64,000 nucleotides of DNA from Gymnopilus junonius (lineage: Eukaryota; Basidiomycota; Agaricomycetes; Agaricales; Galerinaceae). Positions 23,601 through 35,165 of the stretch are shown in pieces. Made by a program: the position numbers and the translations under genes. Position 1 is the first letter of the stretch. Each line of letters opens with the position of its first letter. The notes under the pieces are model-generated. The model made no database searches. It had not been told where the DNA came from and saw nothing but the letters and a program-made list of their open reading frames with translations. The stretch is taken from the NCBI GenBank assembly GCA_015501075.1, contig JADNYJ010000053.1:124001-188000 (forward strand), written 5' to 3'.

Positions 23601-25520
23601 TGGGGATCTATGAGATGTGACTCGTCACGCATCACCCGAACGTAGCTCATCAGCAAGTCAAACTAAGAGCCAACTGGGACGACGGTGAATCCAGGATCCA
23701 GTGCTCTGAGAAGCCCATCGTCAGCTGTCCCCTGGTGCTGTTATCATCTTCCGTAGTCCATGAAGTTGGCTGGGAGGCTCGTTTTTCTTCACCGTTCTGT
23801 TCTTTTTCCGCTTGATTGATTCTCTTTTTCATTGATTTCACAAGGCATCGATTTGACCTTGATGCGCCAGCAGTCATTGTCATCTTTGACGTCGTCCTCA
23901 ACACCTCTTCCTGTTGTCCATTCTTATCTTTCGGTTCTGCTTCAGCCTTCTACCTCAGCTTTCAAGCCCACGCTTCAAGTTCCAAGTTCCAAGTTCCAAG
24001 TTTTATCATTCCCCTTCTATGCTGTCGACCATAATTTTTCACTTCAAACAGTGACTCAAGGATTATACCGCCAAATTCCATTCTTCCCTAGCGACTATTA
24101 ACTCCTCCACGTCAGTCGTCAGTCGTCTACGCCGTCATTCACCGTCATCTTCAACGCTAGACTAATAGATGCTAGTACTTGCTTCCGCTACACGCACTAC
24201 GCTGCGATGTGATGTGATGTGAATGGATATTCATGCTCATTGATACGTTACCGGTGCGAGATCTCAGGCTTCCTTCTGGAGACCCATATAGTGGATGGGA
24301 ACTCCTAGCTTGACGCTCGATCGGAGCCTGGGTGTCGCGCATTATCATCACCCTGCCTCGTTTGCTGGTCCTATAGGTGTGGGTGCTGCTATCAGTACCT
24401 TTGGGTACGAAGTAGGAATGTATGGTAGACATTGGAATTGGAGTTGAAGTTCATGTTGGTGCGCAAGCACTTCAGTGGCTGGTATATCGTATTTGGGTTT
24501 TGGAGGACACTGGGATTTTGGGTGAAACTCGCGAAGTGGGCGTTTGTTCTGGCGCTTACCTTTTTCGGGCATCGCGGTGGTATTGTATTAGTCGACGACT
24601 ATTCTTGTAATTCTACACTTCAGCTGCTTCATATCCAAGATACACTCTTTCGACTTGGTTCATTGCCTACTGTTCTACCTTCTCGGACGCGTCTTTCGAG
24701 GCAATGACAATTCGGGACGATGTGAATGAAGACGGCATCCCCTACCTCTCTTTGAGAAATTCTTGGACGAACCTTTTTGCACTTCCCTGAGAGTGTGGCC
24801 TACCAAGCGTCATACACCGTTCAGGCTATCAAGAACATGATAGAAGTTATGGGACAGAGAATCAATTATTCACATGTGAATTGGCCAGAACACTCTGATG
24901 AGGGTGCTGAGGACCCTCGTTGGTATGGGAATAGGCCGGGTTTGACTCCAGAAGACGAACCAGACCACAAACTGCAAGAGGCCCGCTTTGAATGAGCGGC
25001 GCCCTCGTCTTGACTTGGTTCAGGCTATCAAGGATTTAACTGTGGAAGATGAGGCGTGGTCCGCTCTCGTTTGGGGTTATTCCGGCGGCCCATGGGGTAG
25101 TATCGGGTTCCTTCGCCTCAATTAAGATATCAGCATGGAAGAAAGCCTAGATATCTGCTGAATGCCTTCGTTCCTGACCTTGCATTGAAACAAGGGGTGT
25201 ATTAATGCTTTTGTCGAGTTTCAAGCGAAATTTAGGGTGGAGATTAATAAAAAGTCAGTGAAGTATGTATGGAGGAATTTCCTGTGCTTTTCGAGTGTGC
25301 TTTATCGTCCATCATTTCCACTTGAAGGTAGACGTAAGTGCAGTAGGGTAAAGACCTGTCGAGTCACAAGACTGTGTGAGCGGATAATTAGAATCAAACC
25401 CTTTCACATTGTATTTCTTTACTCTATCATAAGTCATCATCAAGTGAAGTGTGTCGCTTTCATTGGCTATGGAGAAATATACAAACCCGCTGAAGTCTTC
25501 TGGCTCCTTAGGTTTACGCG
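20650..25520. other. Gene-poor stretch with one weak gene candidate
   Basis: At 20660-21297 two frames could be joined by an intron at about 20853-20902 (donor in CACGTGGGTGAG, acceptor CATAG), giving a Pro/Asn-rich product. The support is weak. 22.89-23.79 kb is copy 2 of the dispersed repeat. A frame at 24777-24995 (ending DEPDHKLQEARFE) looks like a piece of a larger broken gene. Near 23.97 kb a short CAAGTTC run repeats. No other gene is seen. Confidence 0.4.
22890..23790 (+). repeat. Diverged dispersed repeat, copy 2
   Basis: Colinear with 16980-17960. It shows the GAACACGGACACGAACACG run, GAACTGTGT near 23467, GTTACGGATGG, AGGAAAGGAAGGAAAGGA, then GAGCCAACT near 23667 and CCAGTGCTCTG. 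By eye the blocks are well matched and the linking sequence is poorly matched, which suggests an old event. Confidence 0.6.
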
Positions 25521-27427
25521 ATGAAACAGCATCTGCGCGATTTACTGAGCAACAATGTTCCGCCCTCTGAAGATATCTTGCGTGAAGTGGAAGAAATTCT
25601 TGTTATCCCTCGTCAGAAGCTCTTCGAAACCGAATCGGAGATCCGAAAACTGAAAAATCAGCTCAAATTCCTTGAATCCAAACGTGAAGACATCCAGAAA
25701 TCGATCGATGAATATCGACCCATCACAATTCCGATACGTCGAATCCCCCCAGATGTTCTCGCAGAAATTTTCTATCACTGTCTTCCGTCACACAGAAATC
25801 CGATTCTGAGTGAATCCGAAGCACCTGTCCTCCTCACACGTGTCTGCAGCAGCTGGCGCTCGCTGGCCTTGTCATCTCCGTGTTTATGGGCTCGAGTGCA
25901 TATCACCTTCAACGACGAGTACATCGGTCCGTATAATATACAAGACAATGCAAGTGAAATGGCTGACGACGTCAGATGGCGTTTAGACCATGTCTATCGA
26001 GTGTTCAAGCTGCGTTGCGATGTTGTAAAGGATTGGCTGACCCGTTCAGGCCACTGTCCATTATTGATCTCGTTCCATCACACAACTCGGCTCACCGGTC
26101 TCCGTGAGCTCATGGACCACTTTTTCAAAGCAGGCGATCTCACCTTTCAGATTTTCAGACTATGGTTTCATTTAGCAGACGGTGGAACGAGATTGAACTG
26201 GTGATGCCCAAGGAATTGTACCCACTACTCGGAGAAATGATTCCGGATCCTATCGCGACGCTGCCGGTACTTCGATCTATAAGAGCAAGTATCAACGAAA
26301 ACATGCAAGACAATCCTCCTGGGTCGATCTCATTTTTCGCTGCTCCTTTTCTGCAGTGGCTATCGATAGCTGGACACCATACCGCTCGGTCTTACCTGAC
26401 GCCTGTGAAACAATTAGCATTATTTACTGATAATGGTCAGTGCCTTACCCATCTCAACTGCCACAACCTTCTTGGGATCGAGGACTGCTTTAGCTTGCTA
26501 AAGTTTTTCAGAAACCTTGTTCATTGTCAATTTGGACATGTGGCGGAAATGCCCCTAATTGATATTCCTGGGACGCCTGGTCTCGGCAGCATCACGGGCA
26601 TTGCCCATCTCCCCCATCTTCTAGTGTTTTGTCTCAAGGAAGACTATCCGAATTACGACTCATGGTTACAATTTTTCTCATCCATCGAGGCGCCGAAGTT
26701 AAAATGGATAGAGTACCAGCAAGATGGCAATAACCTTTTTTCCAACCTCGGAATGGACAATGCCACGTCCCTCGTTCCCCCTATTGCGAAGCTTTTACTG
26801 CAGTCGACTCGACTTGAAAAATTGTCATTTGATCCAAGGAACACCAATGAAACTGCATTGCATAGTATACTGGACGCAGTCAGCCCAACGCTAAAGCATC
26901 TCGTACTTGGGAGCGAAAGTCAAATATCAGCGGAATGGAAGTACCGGTCAGAACACATTACCTCGTACTCCCTATTCAGATTTCCGAAATCCTCTCAATT
27001 CAATGTGGAGTGGCTCGTGGTGGACAGTAACGAGATGGCTCCCGTACTTTTTCCTTATCTGGAAAAATTCGAGTCAGCTTTCGATTTACCCTCTGATGAA
27101 GCACTTTTCAGATTCATCACATCCAGGAAGAATCCCGCGCGTGCTCAAGGCATTTCCGAGTTGAAATTTGTCCGCGTGTTATTTCAGAGGACTCCGCAGA
27201 TCGATATTGAGCACGAGATAGTTAGGTATCGAGAAGACCAGCGAGCCAAGTATGGGGTGGAGATTTGCGATACTGAGTTGAGGTTGAGCTATGAATCAGC
27301 CGATCTTTCTATTCGAAGTTCTTTGTCGCCATCTTTCACACTGGAGCAAGGCAGACCTAGTTGGGGTTATCCAGATATTGACATCTCTGTGAGGAGCATA
27401 ACTGTACCTCATATTTTCGTATATTGA
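25521..27427 (+). CDS. F-box protein with N-terminal coiled coil
   Basis: Likely substrate adaptor of an SCF ubiquitin ligase. Residues ~30-62 form a heptad-like coil (ESEIRKLKNQLKFLESKRED). The F-box follows: ITIPIRRIPPDVLAEIF, later VLLTRVCSSWRSLALSSPCL and W. The rest is a leucine-rich substrate region (LLLQSTRLEKLSFDP, HSILDAVSPTLKHLVLG). A 47-nt intron at 26104-26150 (GTGAGC to TTTCAG, with CTCAC near the acceptor) is needed: unspliced, the first frame stops at 26204, while splicing gives TGLHFQTMVSFSRRWNEIEL, the expected family sequence. The product is 619 residues. The start at 25521 is the first ATG before the coil. This is one of the large, fast-evolving F-box family of Agaricomycetes, so the target cannot be guessed. 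Confidence 0.85.
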
Positions 27428-30400
27428 CGTACAATTCAATTTAGTGTTTTCGCGGATAATCCAGCTCCAGGTAGAACTGTGATGGGGATGCATATAAGTT
27501 GCATTTATTTCCAGACGACGCAGCACATATTGGTAGGAGAGCTGGCTCATACCAGAGATAATGAGGAACGCTCACGAAAGATATGTTGCATACTAGTATA
27601 GCGTAATAAATAGCAATCTGGGAGAAATGAAGCTGGTGTTGCGCCATACTACTTTTTTTCCCTTGCCTAAAACGAAAAGAAAAAAAATGAGTAACCAGAC
27701 CGTGAATGAGCTTTAAGAGAATGATCAGATTCTGAATGCACTGGATTTTATTTCGGGTTTGGAATACAAGCGGAAATCGACGTTGACATTGCTGATGGAC
27801 CTTGACCTCAAGGCCAAAAAGAAACATAAAAGACTCACTTGACATTCACATGTAGCGCCGCGAAGGAGGAACCAGCAGCACTAACACTCTTGGGTAACTT
27901 GAATTTAGAATTGTATTGAGGTATTGTCGCTCCGCCGATACCTATCTCGACCTTCAGATTGAGGAAATAACCAATATCGAGCTCCGGAAACTGTATTCAC
28001 ACTCACTGTTTGACATCACGATCAGCAGCAGCAACATTGTCCTCTTCGCCCAATACCGGCCCATCCCCTCGATCCTCCTCTGCCATGCTCAACATGTTCT
28101 CCACCTGAGGCAGCCCAACTGTGAACACCAGCGCTTCAGCTCCCCAGCGTCCCAATTTGTTATCAGAAGGCCCTGAGAACGACCCTGATTTTGCTCTTCT
28201 ACCTCAGCTCCATCTGCATCCTTGTCATGTGCGGTATCATGTACGACACCCAGTCCATGACCAGCTGACGACAACTTCTAGATAGCCGATATGTCTTGAC
28301 AAGTCAAGGACGAGGATGGAAGTACGACTGAGGAGGGATAGGTGTTGGAGCATGTTGGTACTTTCGGTGCTGGGGTGGTAATGACAATGAACAATGGTAA
28401 GGAAGGCTGGTGATCGCAGTGAGGTAGGGTTCGGAAAGTCACATGGAGGCCGGCGTACCAGACAACTATAACGTATCGTTGACGGAGATGAAGAGGAAGT
28501 GTTGAGTAAGGCCTGAGGGCCAAGCATGCTTCAGTTTCAGCGTGAGACGTGGAGGCAGGTGCGCAATATCCAGTGTCGAGGTACAATACCGTCTCGACGG
28601 TATTGAAGAGACTACGCCCTTTCCTTTATTGCGAGCTGTGGTATTGCTAGCATATGAGAAATGCGTCATTATAGAATGTTCTGCATGTACGCATCTAGTA
28701 ACTTCCCAACCAACTTCTGCTGACTGGGGACTACATATATGAGAGACCTATTGGCTCAAGTTTGGTGGTTCAGCGTCAGAATCTATCAAAAAATGAGCTG
28801 AAATATGTACTATAATGTCTGAATCTACAACCACAGATACATACGTCCCCCTCCCGCACTGAATGCGAGTTAAGAACGCGACGTCTGTTGAAATTTTATG
28901 ATAGCGGGATTGGTGTAGCAACGGATGTCGAAGGTACTGAAAAGACAGAAGGAGTAGTGTTTTAGAAGGCAACGCGCTGCCTCTTTAGAGGGCAACGCGC
29001 CGCCTCTTGGATGAATATGGGTGGGCGGGAGTAAAGCAAAGCTTGTCAGGGCAAAGCATCGCGATTTCCAGTCTCGGCAGTTCCGGCATCTCACGTGTGG
29101 GAAAAGTGTTGCTTGGACATCCGGACCTGGACCGAGATTCTCTTTCTCTTGTGAAGTAGACGTCCCTCCATCTCTCTTGTGCACTTCTTCCTGGATCACA
29201 TTACTTTTCACTGATATCTGCCCATTTTTACTACTTCTGTCAGCCTCAAAGTCTTCCGACGTTTCCTTATGTCAGAAGATAAACGCATTAATAGATCGCA
29301 CCATTGCCAATCTTGGAACTACAGTCTGTCCTTCCCATCATATCTCTGATCATTAATGGTACATATCCTCCATAGGAAATAAGCAGGTCGTGTGCAAATA
29401 GGGATGACATCCATTTATTGGACTAAAGTTCAATCAACATCTCCAAATTTCGATTAGGTCTTTAAGGATAGCTAATCCGCGACATGACGAGGGGATTAGA
29501 CAGCAGAAGGTACGTCGAATCAACGTCGGGATTGCCAAATATTATCATCCAGGAAATTAACGGGTCGCTTTGGTAGTTTACGTTCCTCCAGTCTTAATAA
29601 ACTTGTTTTCCCGTCGAACTTGGTACGCTAAGCGCTCTGATACTATTAGGTGTGTCTTGAGTGTGTCTGAAAAAAAAAAGTGATTTCATTCCATCTTTCA
29701 CTTCCTTTGATTATAGTCTTCTGTTCAAAGAATACGACTGACTGTTTGTTATCTCTTCCCGTGAAAACTTCGCATCGTACTTACCACGACTTTGTCTTAG
29801 GCGAATGAAACGTGACTGCTGGCCAATGAAATGGCATCGATATAGGAATTTTGCGAGGCGAATAACGGATTAGATACATTGCCACCTCCGCTTAGCCCAG
29901 CAGAGCAAGCCACTGAACAAGTCATATGTCGAATCCCATCTCTTTTTAAATTTACAGGCACCAGAGACGTCAAGAAATATTCCATTGTTCGCCAGAAAAG
30001 ATCTCCTTTCCTCTGAATTCGGTTTGAATTCGTCTACACGAGGCAGACTGGGGCTCTGCGCAGACGATTTCGAATGACAAATCGTGCGTTTTTTACGCAC
30101 TTTTATTCCATCTCATTCTAGAAAACATACCTGTTTCGGATAGATGAACCGTCCGTCAGGTTCTTATCTGATCTGATGAGGAGATGCGAATGCAAATGAA
30201 AATGAGACTGCGGCAACTGGTGGCATGTACGCGGAATGCGTGGTGGGCTATTCGAGGCAGATAGGCTAGGCTATCTATGAGTCTTATAAGATGTACTTTA
30301 AGGTCCGTAATCCCCCCTACCAATTACCCTCGCTCCCCCCTGCATTTGCGTGCGCCGTTAATCTATCTAATCTACTGCAGTGCGGTTTCTCACTTCACGC

Positions 30401-30503
30401 TTACCTCTCTTCAACGCTCGACGCGTATCTACTCCCTCTTTCGGTTATTTACTCATTCGCATTCGCATTCTTCAACGTTCTTCTCTTCGGCGCGGATTCT
30501 GCC
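27428..30503. other. Gene-poor stretch; 5' region of the acidic-protein gene at its end
   Basis: A minus-strand frame at 27441-27845 encodes a hydrophobic, Phe/Leu-rich peptide but shows no family signature. Other frames are short. A 23-bp tandem duplication lies at 28963-29008. The last ~200 bases are pyrimidine-rich and probably the promoter and leader of the gene starting at 30504. Confidence 0.4.
28963..29008. repeat. Two tandem 23-bp copies
   Basis: Adjacent copies begin TAGAAGGCAACGCGCTGCCT and TAGAGGGCAACGCGCCGCCT and both end CTCTT. They differ at two positions. Each holds a GGCAACGCG core. Confidence 0.85.
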
Positions 30504-31157
30504 ATGTCTCTAGATGGCCAGGTACCACGGCCTCCCCCCCGCGCTCTGCCACGCTCTTTTCAGGACATCCTGCGACATTCTTCCCTGTCTTCTGGTAGTA
30601 GACAATTGCTTGCTCAAGTGCTGGAGGGGTTTGACCATGGTGCAGTTGCAGGCAGTGTACAGATGGAGATGGACCTTGCTCCTGAAGAGGAAGAGGATGA
30701 AGAGAATGCTGATGAAGAGGACGAGCGAATTCCGCTAGACCCTGTCGACGTCAACCTTCTGTCCAATGAAGATGACGATGACGATGACGACGATACAGCC
30801 GCCACTGCTACTCCTCTTGAACTTGAGCTACCAGACGGAGGGTATCGGTTCGAGCCATACATAAACACAGATCCCGAACCACGTACACGTTCCTGGGATC
30901 CGTACTCTGCTATTCATCCCCCCTTTGCAGATGAAGGTGTCGATATCACTCCTGGAATTCCGATCCGTGTGCCCCACACTTCCGAACTCATTTCGGCACT
31001 GTCCGATAACCATAATGTCCTGGCATCGTCTACCTCACGCAGGCTGATGTCAATACCGCTCTACCAGCATCCTGATAACCTCGTCCCACAGGATTTGGAC
31101 ATCTTTGCGTTCCAGGGATGGGGAGTGGATGTGGATGGCTCCGTTCTTCCGGAATGA
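30504..31157 (+). CDS. Acidic protein of unknown function with a possible hydrophobic tail beyond a stop
   Basis: 217 residues from the ATG at 30504 (MSLDGQVPRPPPRALPRSF). A proline-rich start is followed by SRQLLAQVLEGF, two acidic runs (EEEEDEENADEEDE and NEDDDDDDDD) and a Pro/Asp-rich C-terminal half (TSELISALSDNHNVLASSTS). I recognise no domain. The frame stops at TGA 31155-31157, but the same frame stays open beyond it and encodes GVFLTVLAFFVLSLLAYREQ, a convincing membrane span followed by charged residues and then a GTAAGT donor-like site. The gene may therefore be tail-anchored through an intron I cannot place, or the stop may be a recent mutation. The open frame extends upstream to 30291 without an ATG-based reason to include it. 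Confidence 0.55.
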   Translation: MSLDGQVPRPPPRALPRSFQDILRHSSLSSGSRQLLAQVLEGFDHGAVAGSVQMEMDLAPEEEEDEENADEEDERIPLDPVDVNLLSNEDDDDDDDDTAATATPLELELPDGGYRFEPYINTDPEPRTRSWDPYSAIHPPFADEGVDITPGIPIRVPHTSELISALSDNHNVLASSTSRRLMSIPLYQHPDNLVPQDLDIFAFQGWGVDVDGSVLPE

Positions 31158-31847
31158 GGTGGGGTGTTTCTGACAGTGCTGGCGTTCTTCGTCCTTTCAC
31201 TTTTGGCTTACCGTGAGCAGCATATTCTGTCACTTGGTAAGTTACTTTCACGATTCATTGCAGTTTATTAGGTAGATTGGCTTTGCTTTCACCCCACGGC
31301 GCACCATGATGCTTCATGACTTCCTCCATGTTATGTTACAACCAACTCGATCACTAATCTCTCTTTTCGAATCCAAAACCGACCTACACTCCTTTCTTAT
31401 TCCCTAGTAATCACTTACTCACTCATCCCCAATTTCACCATTGTAGCCAACTTGAATATCATTGTAGCGTACATACTGTAGACCCGACGTTCTTTCTTCC
31501 CTTTTTACTTTATCATTTGTAGGTTTACCGCAACGTACTTAATAACCCTCACGTTCTTTTCGTACTGTACAGTAGCTGTAGATATTGTTGTACGTACATA
31601 GCTTGGTGAACATATACTCATTGATTTTTATAAATGATCAGTCGCTCCGACCAACGTCCTGATACTTAAATGCAGAAATAAATAGGACATAGTACACACA
31701 TTCCTACTGTACCCCTATGACTGTTTGAGATTGCGATTGATGTGATTCTATCACTACACATTCTGTATCTTATTCTAAGTAGTCGAATGAAAAAAAAATG
31801 TCAATGGCCGTCATACACCGAGAGAGAAGAGAACGCACTAACCTTCT
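31158..31847. other. Intergenic; 3' regions of two convergent genes
   Basis: Apart from the hydrophobic frame directly after 31157 there is no coding signal. Several GTAC/TGTA-rich stretches (31440-31640) look like 3' UTR sequence. Confidence 0.4.
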
Positions 31848-33616
31848 TCATCCCACCCGCATCCCACTCGGCCCATCAACAGCCGTAACTGTAAACCCAT
31901 CTGATCCCTGCCCCGACGCCACTCCTCCTATTATTCCTCTTTTGCTATCCATCACATCTGTAGCAGTAGCAGTGGTGGTGGCGGTAGTAGTAGTGGTAAT
32001 CCCACTACCCTTCCGTCTTGGAATCTGAATATCAGATGAAATCATCCCAAACTCATCTTGCTTTCCTCCTTTCCCATTTCCGGATGGACCGAGGAGGGGC
32101 ACGAGGGAGTTGAGCAAGGCCATCATTGTGATGGAGTATACTTTTGCGAGGATGCCGGAGCTGGTTTGGAGGTAGGCTACTGTTGGTCATGGGGAGGGGG
32201 AGGGGGAGGAGGTGGTGGTGGTGGTGAGGAGGGATAATGTGAGGTTGATGATGGTAATGGTTACTGAAAGGAAAGAACCATAATGAATCCGATGAGTTTA
32301 CGGAATTGTCCAAAGGATGTACACTGACCCATCAAAGTTCCGGTTTCGGTGGTCGTTTGGATGAGGTTCTTGATGACCTTGCGGGTGCTGTTCCATTGAG
32401 TGGTGGTACGGGATAGCTGGAAAGTGTTATCAATAAGAAATAGGTGGTGAAATGAAATGGGCAAATGAACGTACATATGAGATGATCATAAACCCTGCGA
32501 TGAGTATATCGCATACAAGCGATGCTCCATTCTATATCTACCCGAAAAGAAAGAAAAGAGCAGTTGAATGACGAGCAATTCAAGGGGAGTCTACGAGTCA
32601 GGGTGGTTCCGAATAGTATAAGAATGGAATGGACGGACGTACCCCAGTCGCGGTATAAAACTTCTTCCCAAAGAGATTGGTGAGTAAATGAGCTTGATGT
32701 GCGATGACGCCAGTGGCTATCCCTCCTCCTAGTTGGGTCAGGGCGAGCTGTGAGAGGTTACATCTTGGTGTAGCTACAATTGTATAAGGGTAACACACGA
32801 TTGCGATGCAGTAAGGCAGGATTTGCGAGCCCTGGCCTGCGGTGCGGATACGATTGGCGTAGAAGAGCTGGATGACGCAGGCAACTGTGGGTCAGAGGAA
32901 TGAGTTAGTTTCAGTCAGGACGACTGCGGAAAAGGATGGTTGAAAGGAATTGACGAGATCATAGGGAGATAAAGGAATATAAGGAAGTAAGCGGAATTCG
33001 AAGGAAGTCGAGGATATCAAGGATATCAAGGATATTGGAAGGAAAGAATTTGAACGAAAGAATAGAGAAAATAAAGTAAAAGGAAAGACGTACTTAACGA
33101 ACTCAACACAAACCCTGAGAACCACATCGTCTCCTCATTTTCCACCGCATCAACTTGTCCATACCCCAGTCCAAAAGCGCGGAAATCGGATTCGGTGATG
33201 AGGAAGGTCTGAGCCACTTGTGCTAGGTAAGTGGTGTACACGAGGGCTTTGAGGCCACGGGAGTCATATGGGAATTCGATAGAGAAGAGATCTGTCGGAG
33301 GAAAGGGGAAAGGAGGGAGGTTAGGGTGTTAGAGGGTTAAAGAGAGGGAAATACGGAAGGAGGATAGAGAGGGATGTACAGGCTTGCGTTGTGAGTGTCC
33401 CGAATAGTCCCCAGTGTAGGAGGTAACTGACCACCTGGAGTTGCGTTCCTAGTTGGTTACAATCCAAACTTTATCGATCACTTACTAAAGGTCCCACACT
33501 ACGAGTGCGAACAGGGAATAAAAGGAGCGCAAGTTAGTGTCAGTTCGACTTTGGTGAGGTGAAATGAATAAGCACTTACGTCCTGACATTATCCGGAGGA
33601 TGAACAGCGAGGACAT
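31848..33616 (-). CDS. DUF6534-type seven-helix membrane protein (frame-broken)
   Basis: Multi-exon gene of the fungal DUF6534 family of multi-pass membrane proteins. Exons I can place: 33448-33380, 33291-33094, 32884-32799, 32747-32643, 32531-32475, 32416-32339 and 32263-31848. Family landmarks in order are GLFGTLTTQAYLFSIEFPYD, then FVLSSLIACVIQLFYANRIR, LALTQLGGGIA, ASLVCDILIAGFMIISY, then VIKNLIQTTTETGTL and VYSITMMALLNS. The Ser/Thr-rich cytosolic tail has ITTTTTATTTATAT. Two defects are visible. Joining the initial MSSLFI to the next codons (PPDNVRTVGPL) needs one extra C near 33605. An in-frame TGA lies at 32189-32187, before the last helix. Either the gene is newly dead or the assembly has errors. 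Function in the family is unknown. Confidence 0.7.
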
Positions 33617-33700
33617 GGTTGATAAGCGAGGATGACAAGGGCAACTGGCAAAAGGACCAGCCTTTCCGTCATGACGGATTTAAAGCTTAAACCAAGGGTA

Positions 33701-34310
33701 TTATTTCTGTTCCTCCATCACAGGATCCTGATCCTGATACTGATACTGCAATGCCTGTTAATCAGATGTGTTAGGATTCGAATTCTCCTACACGTACGGA
33801 TAGTAGAGTATGGTGTAACGGCAAAGCTGGAATATCTCACTTGGGAACGGCCCCGCTGTCTTCTGGATGGGGTTTGGCGGGAAGAACGGTCGATATATCG
33901 GGCGGGGTGAGGGTTTTTCAGAATGTAAGGGATCGTGAGTTCTGCTTCTGAATGCCGATCAGATTCAGATGAAGCCTTTGAGAGTTGATCCAGACGCACG
34001 CCGAAGGAAAACATGATATTCTTAGCAAAAGGTCACGATGAGCGAAAGGACAATACAGTAATAAGCTCAGGCTTACACAATAAATCCGCCATTAAAGGAA
34101 CCTAATGTTTTAATGGCGACGAATATCAAGGCGCCCAGTAAGACCTGAGATATTTCGTCAGTTGAATGGAGAAGCACATCAGGAATGAGAGTACTCGACG
34201 CCACTCCTACAGAGCGAACGTTGATATTATCAAAACTCGCGACATATGCCGGGGTGAGACGAATATAGGAAAAGAAGGTGAGGATGAGGACGAGCTGTAG
34301 CTAAACTTGG
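33701..34310 (-). pseudogene. 3' part of another membrane-protein gene
   Basis: Three exons fit: 34310-34079 (LVLILTFFSYIRLTPAY to VLLGALIFVAIKTLGSFNGG), 34020-33841 (NIMFSFGVRLDQLSKASSES) and a last exon ending QDQDPVMEEQK at 33701. The introns start GTGTAA and GTGAGA and end AAG and CAG. Two hydrophobic spans followed by a charged tail suggest the C-terminus of a multi-pass membrane protein. The frame upstream has a TAG right before LQLVLIL, and no N-terminal exons are found between here and the transposon end at 34501. It is either truncated or has unrecognised upstream exons. Confidence 0.45.
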
Positions 34311-34500
34311 ATCGCACTCGCCCCTGGAACCCAGCAGGCCTAAACGGGATGACACAGAAGAGGGGATATGAGAAATTCAGAGACAGTTTGATATGTACTG
34401 GAGAAGGCGATTTGGAGAAGGCAGAGTAACAGCCGTTCCCCCGTCGTACGTAAAGTGAGGAGGAATTGGGAATTAGTTTGCCGAATTGCGCCGGTGCCGA

Positions 34501-34529
34501 TGTCGGAAAGTCGGAAAGTGCCTTATAAT
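34501..34529 (+). repeat. Left terminal inverted repeat of the Plavaka element
   Basis: TGTCGGAAAG, TCGG, AAAGTGCCTTATAAT in order. Pairs with the reverse complement of 43604-43632 at TGTCGGAAA, CGGA, GTGC and TTATAAT. Confidence 0.6.
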
Positions 34530-34819
34530 GCCGATATCCGGCATCTCAATTGTAATGCTTTCATAATGAGACCTAGAGTTTATAATTTTGACGGTACATT
34601 ACAATGACTTACTACTTAATTACAATGTTACAGTACTTGATCATGATGTAACTAGTGACGTTATAAGGTGCATTACAATGTAGGTAGTTTTTGTATAGAA
34701 AAGATAAGTTACTAATCCACTACCAATTACTAACTTACTAACTACTAGGCGACACAGTTAGATCGTAAGGAAAGCTACTATCACGTGCTTAGGTCATTAC
34801 AATTAATTACTTTACACCA

Positions 34820-34890
34820 GAATCGAACGCGAGACTACATACCTTGTCTAAAAGACTACCTACTAATTATCAAAACTTACCATTGAGCCA
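34820..34890 (-). promoter_or_regulatory. tRNA-like pol III A and B boxes (SINE-like)
   Basis: On the minus strand TGGCTCAATGG (34890-34880) fits the A-box pattern and GTTCGATTC (34828-34820) fits the core of the B box, about 50 bases apart. The flanks do not fold into a proper tRNA cloverleaf. It may be a relic of a tRNA-derived SINE in the end of the transposon, or chance. Confidence 0.35.
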
Positions 34891-35165
34891 AAGGGTTTTA
34901 TAAATTACACTAGCCTGAGATCAATATAAGGGCAGAGAATTATGTGCATAGCTAATTTGGTAGCGATAGAGTCTCCTCACCTTTGCACATCAAAATGAGG
35001 GCCGATCAGAACACCATGCACTACAGGGCATGCAGACACTTAAGATGAAAGCAAAGAGAGAATAACAAGCCCATAGTTATGTCTTTGGTAGTAATAATCG
35101 ATCAACAATTTGTCTATATGTCTAAGTACTTTGACTTAAGCAATGCAACACCACACTGAACTTGT

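Noticed and set aside
25521..26204. F-box gene split into two genes or frameshifted near 26160
   Set aside because: A canonical 47-nt intron (26104-26150) joins both frames with the expected family sequence across the junction.
28037..28300. Possible short coding exon with a CAGCAGCAGC run
   Set aside because: Very short frames with no splice partners or family resemblance.
30614..30868. Minus-strand Ser-rich frame opposite the acidic protein
   Set aside because: A poly-Ser translation of the Asp/Glu codons on the other strand, so a shadow.
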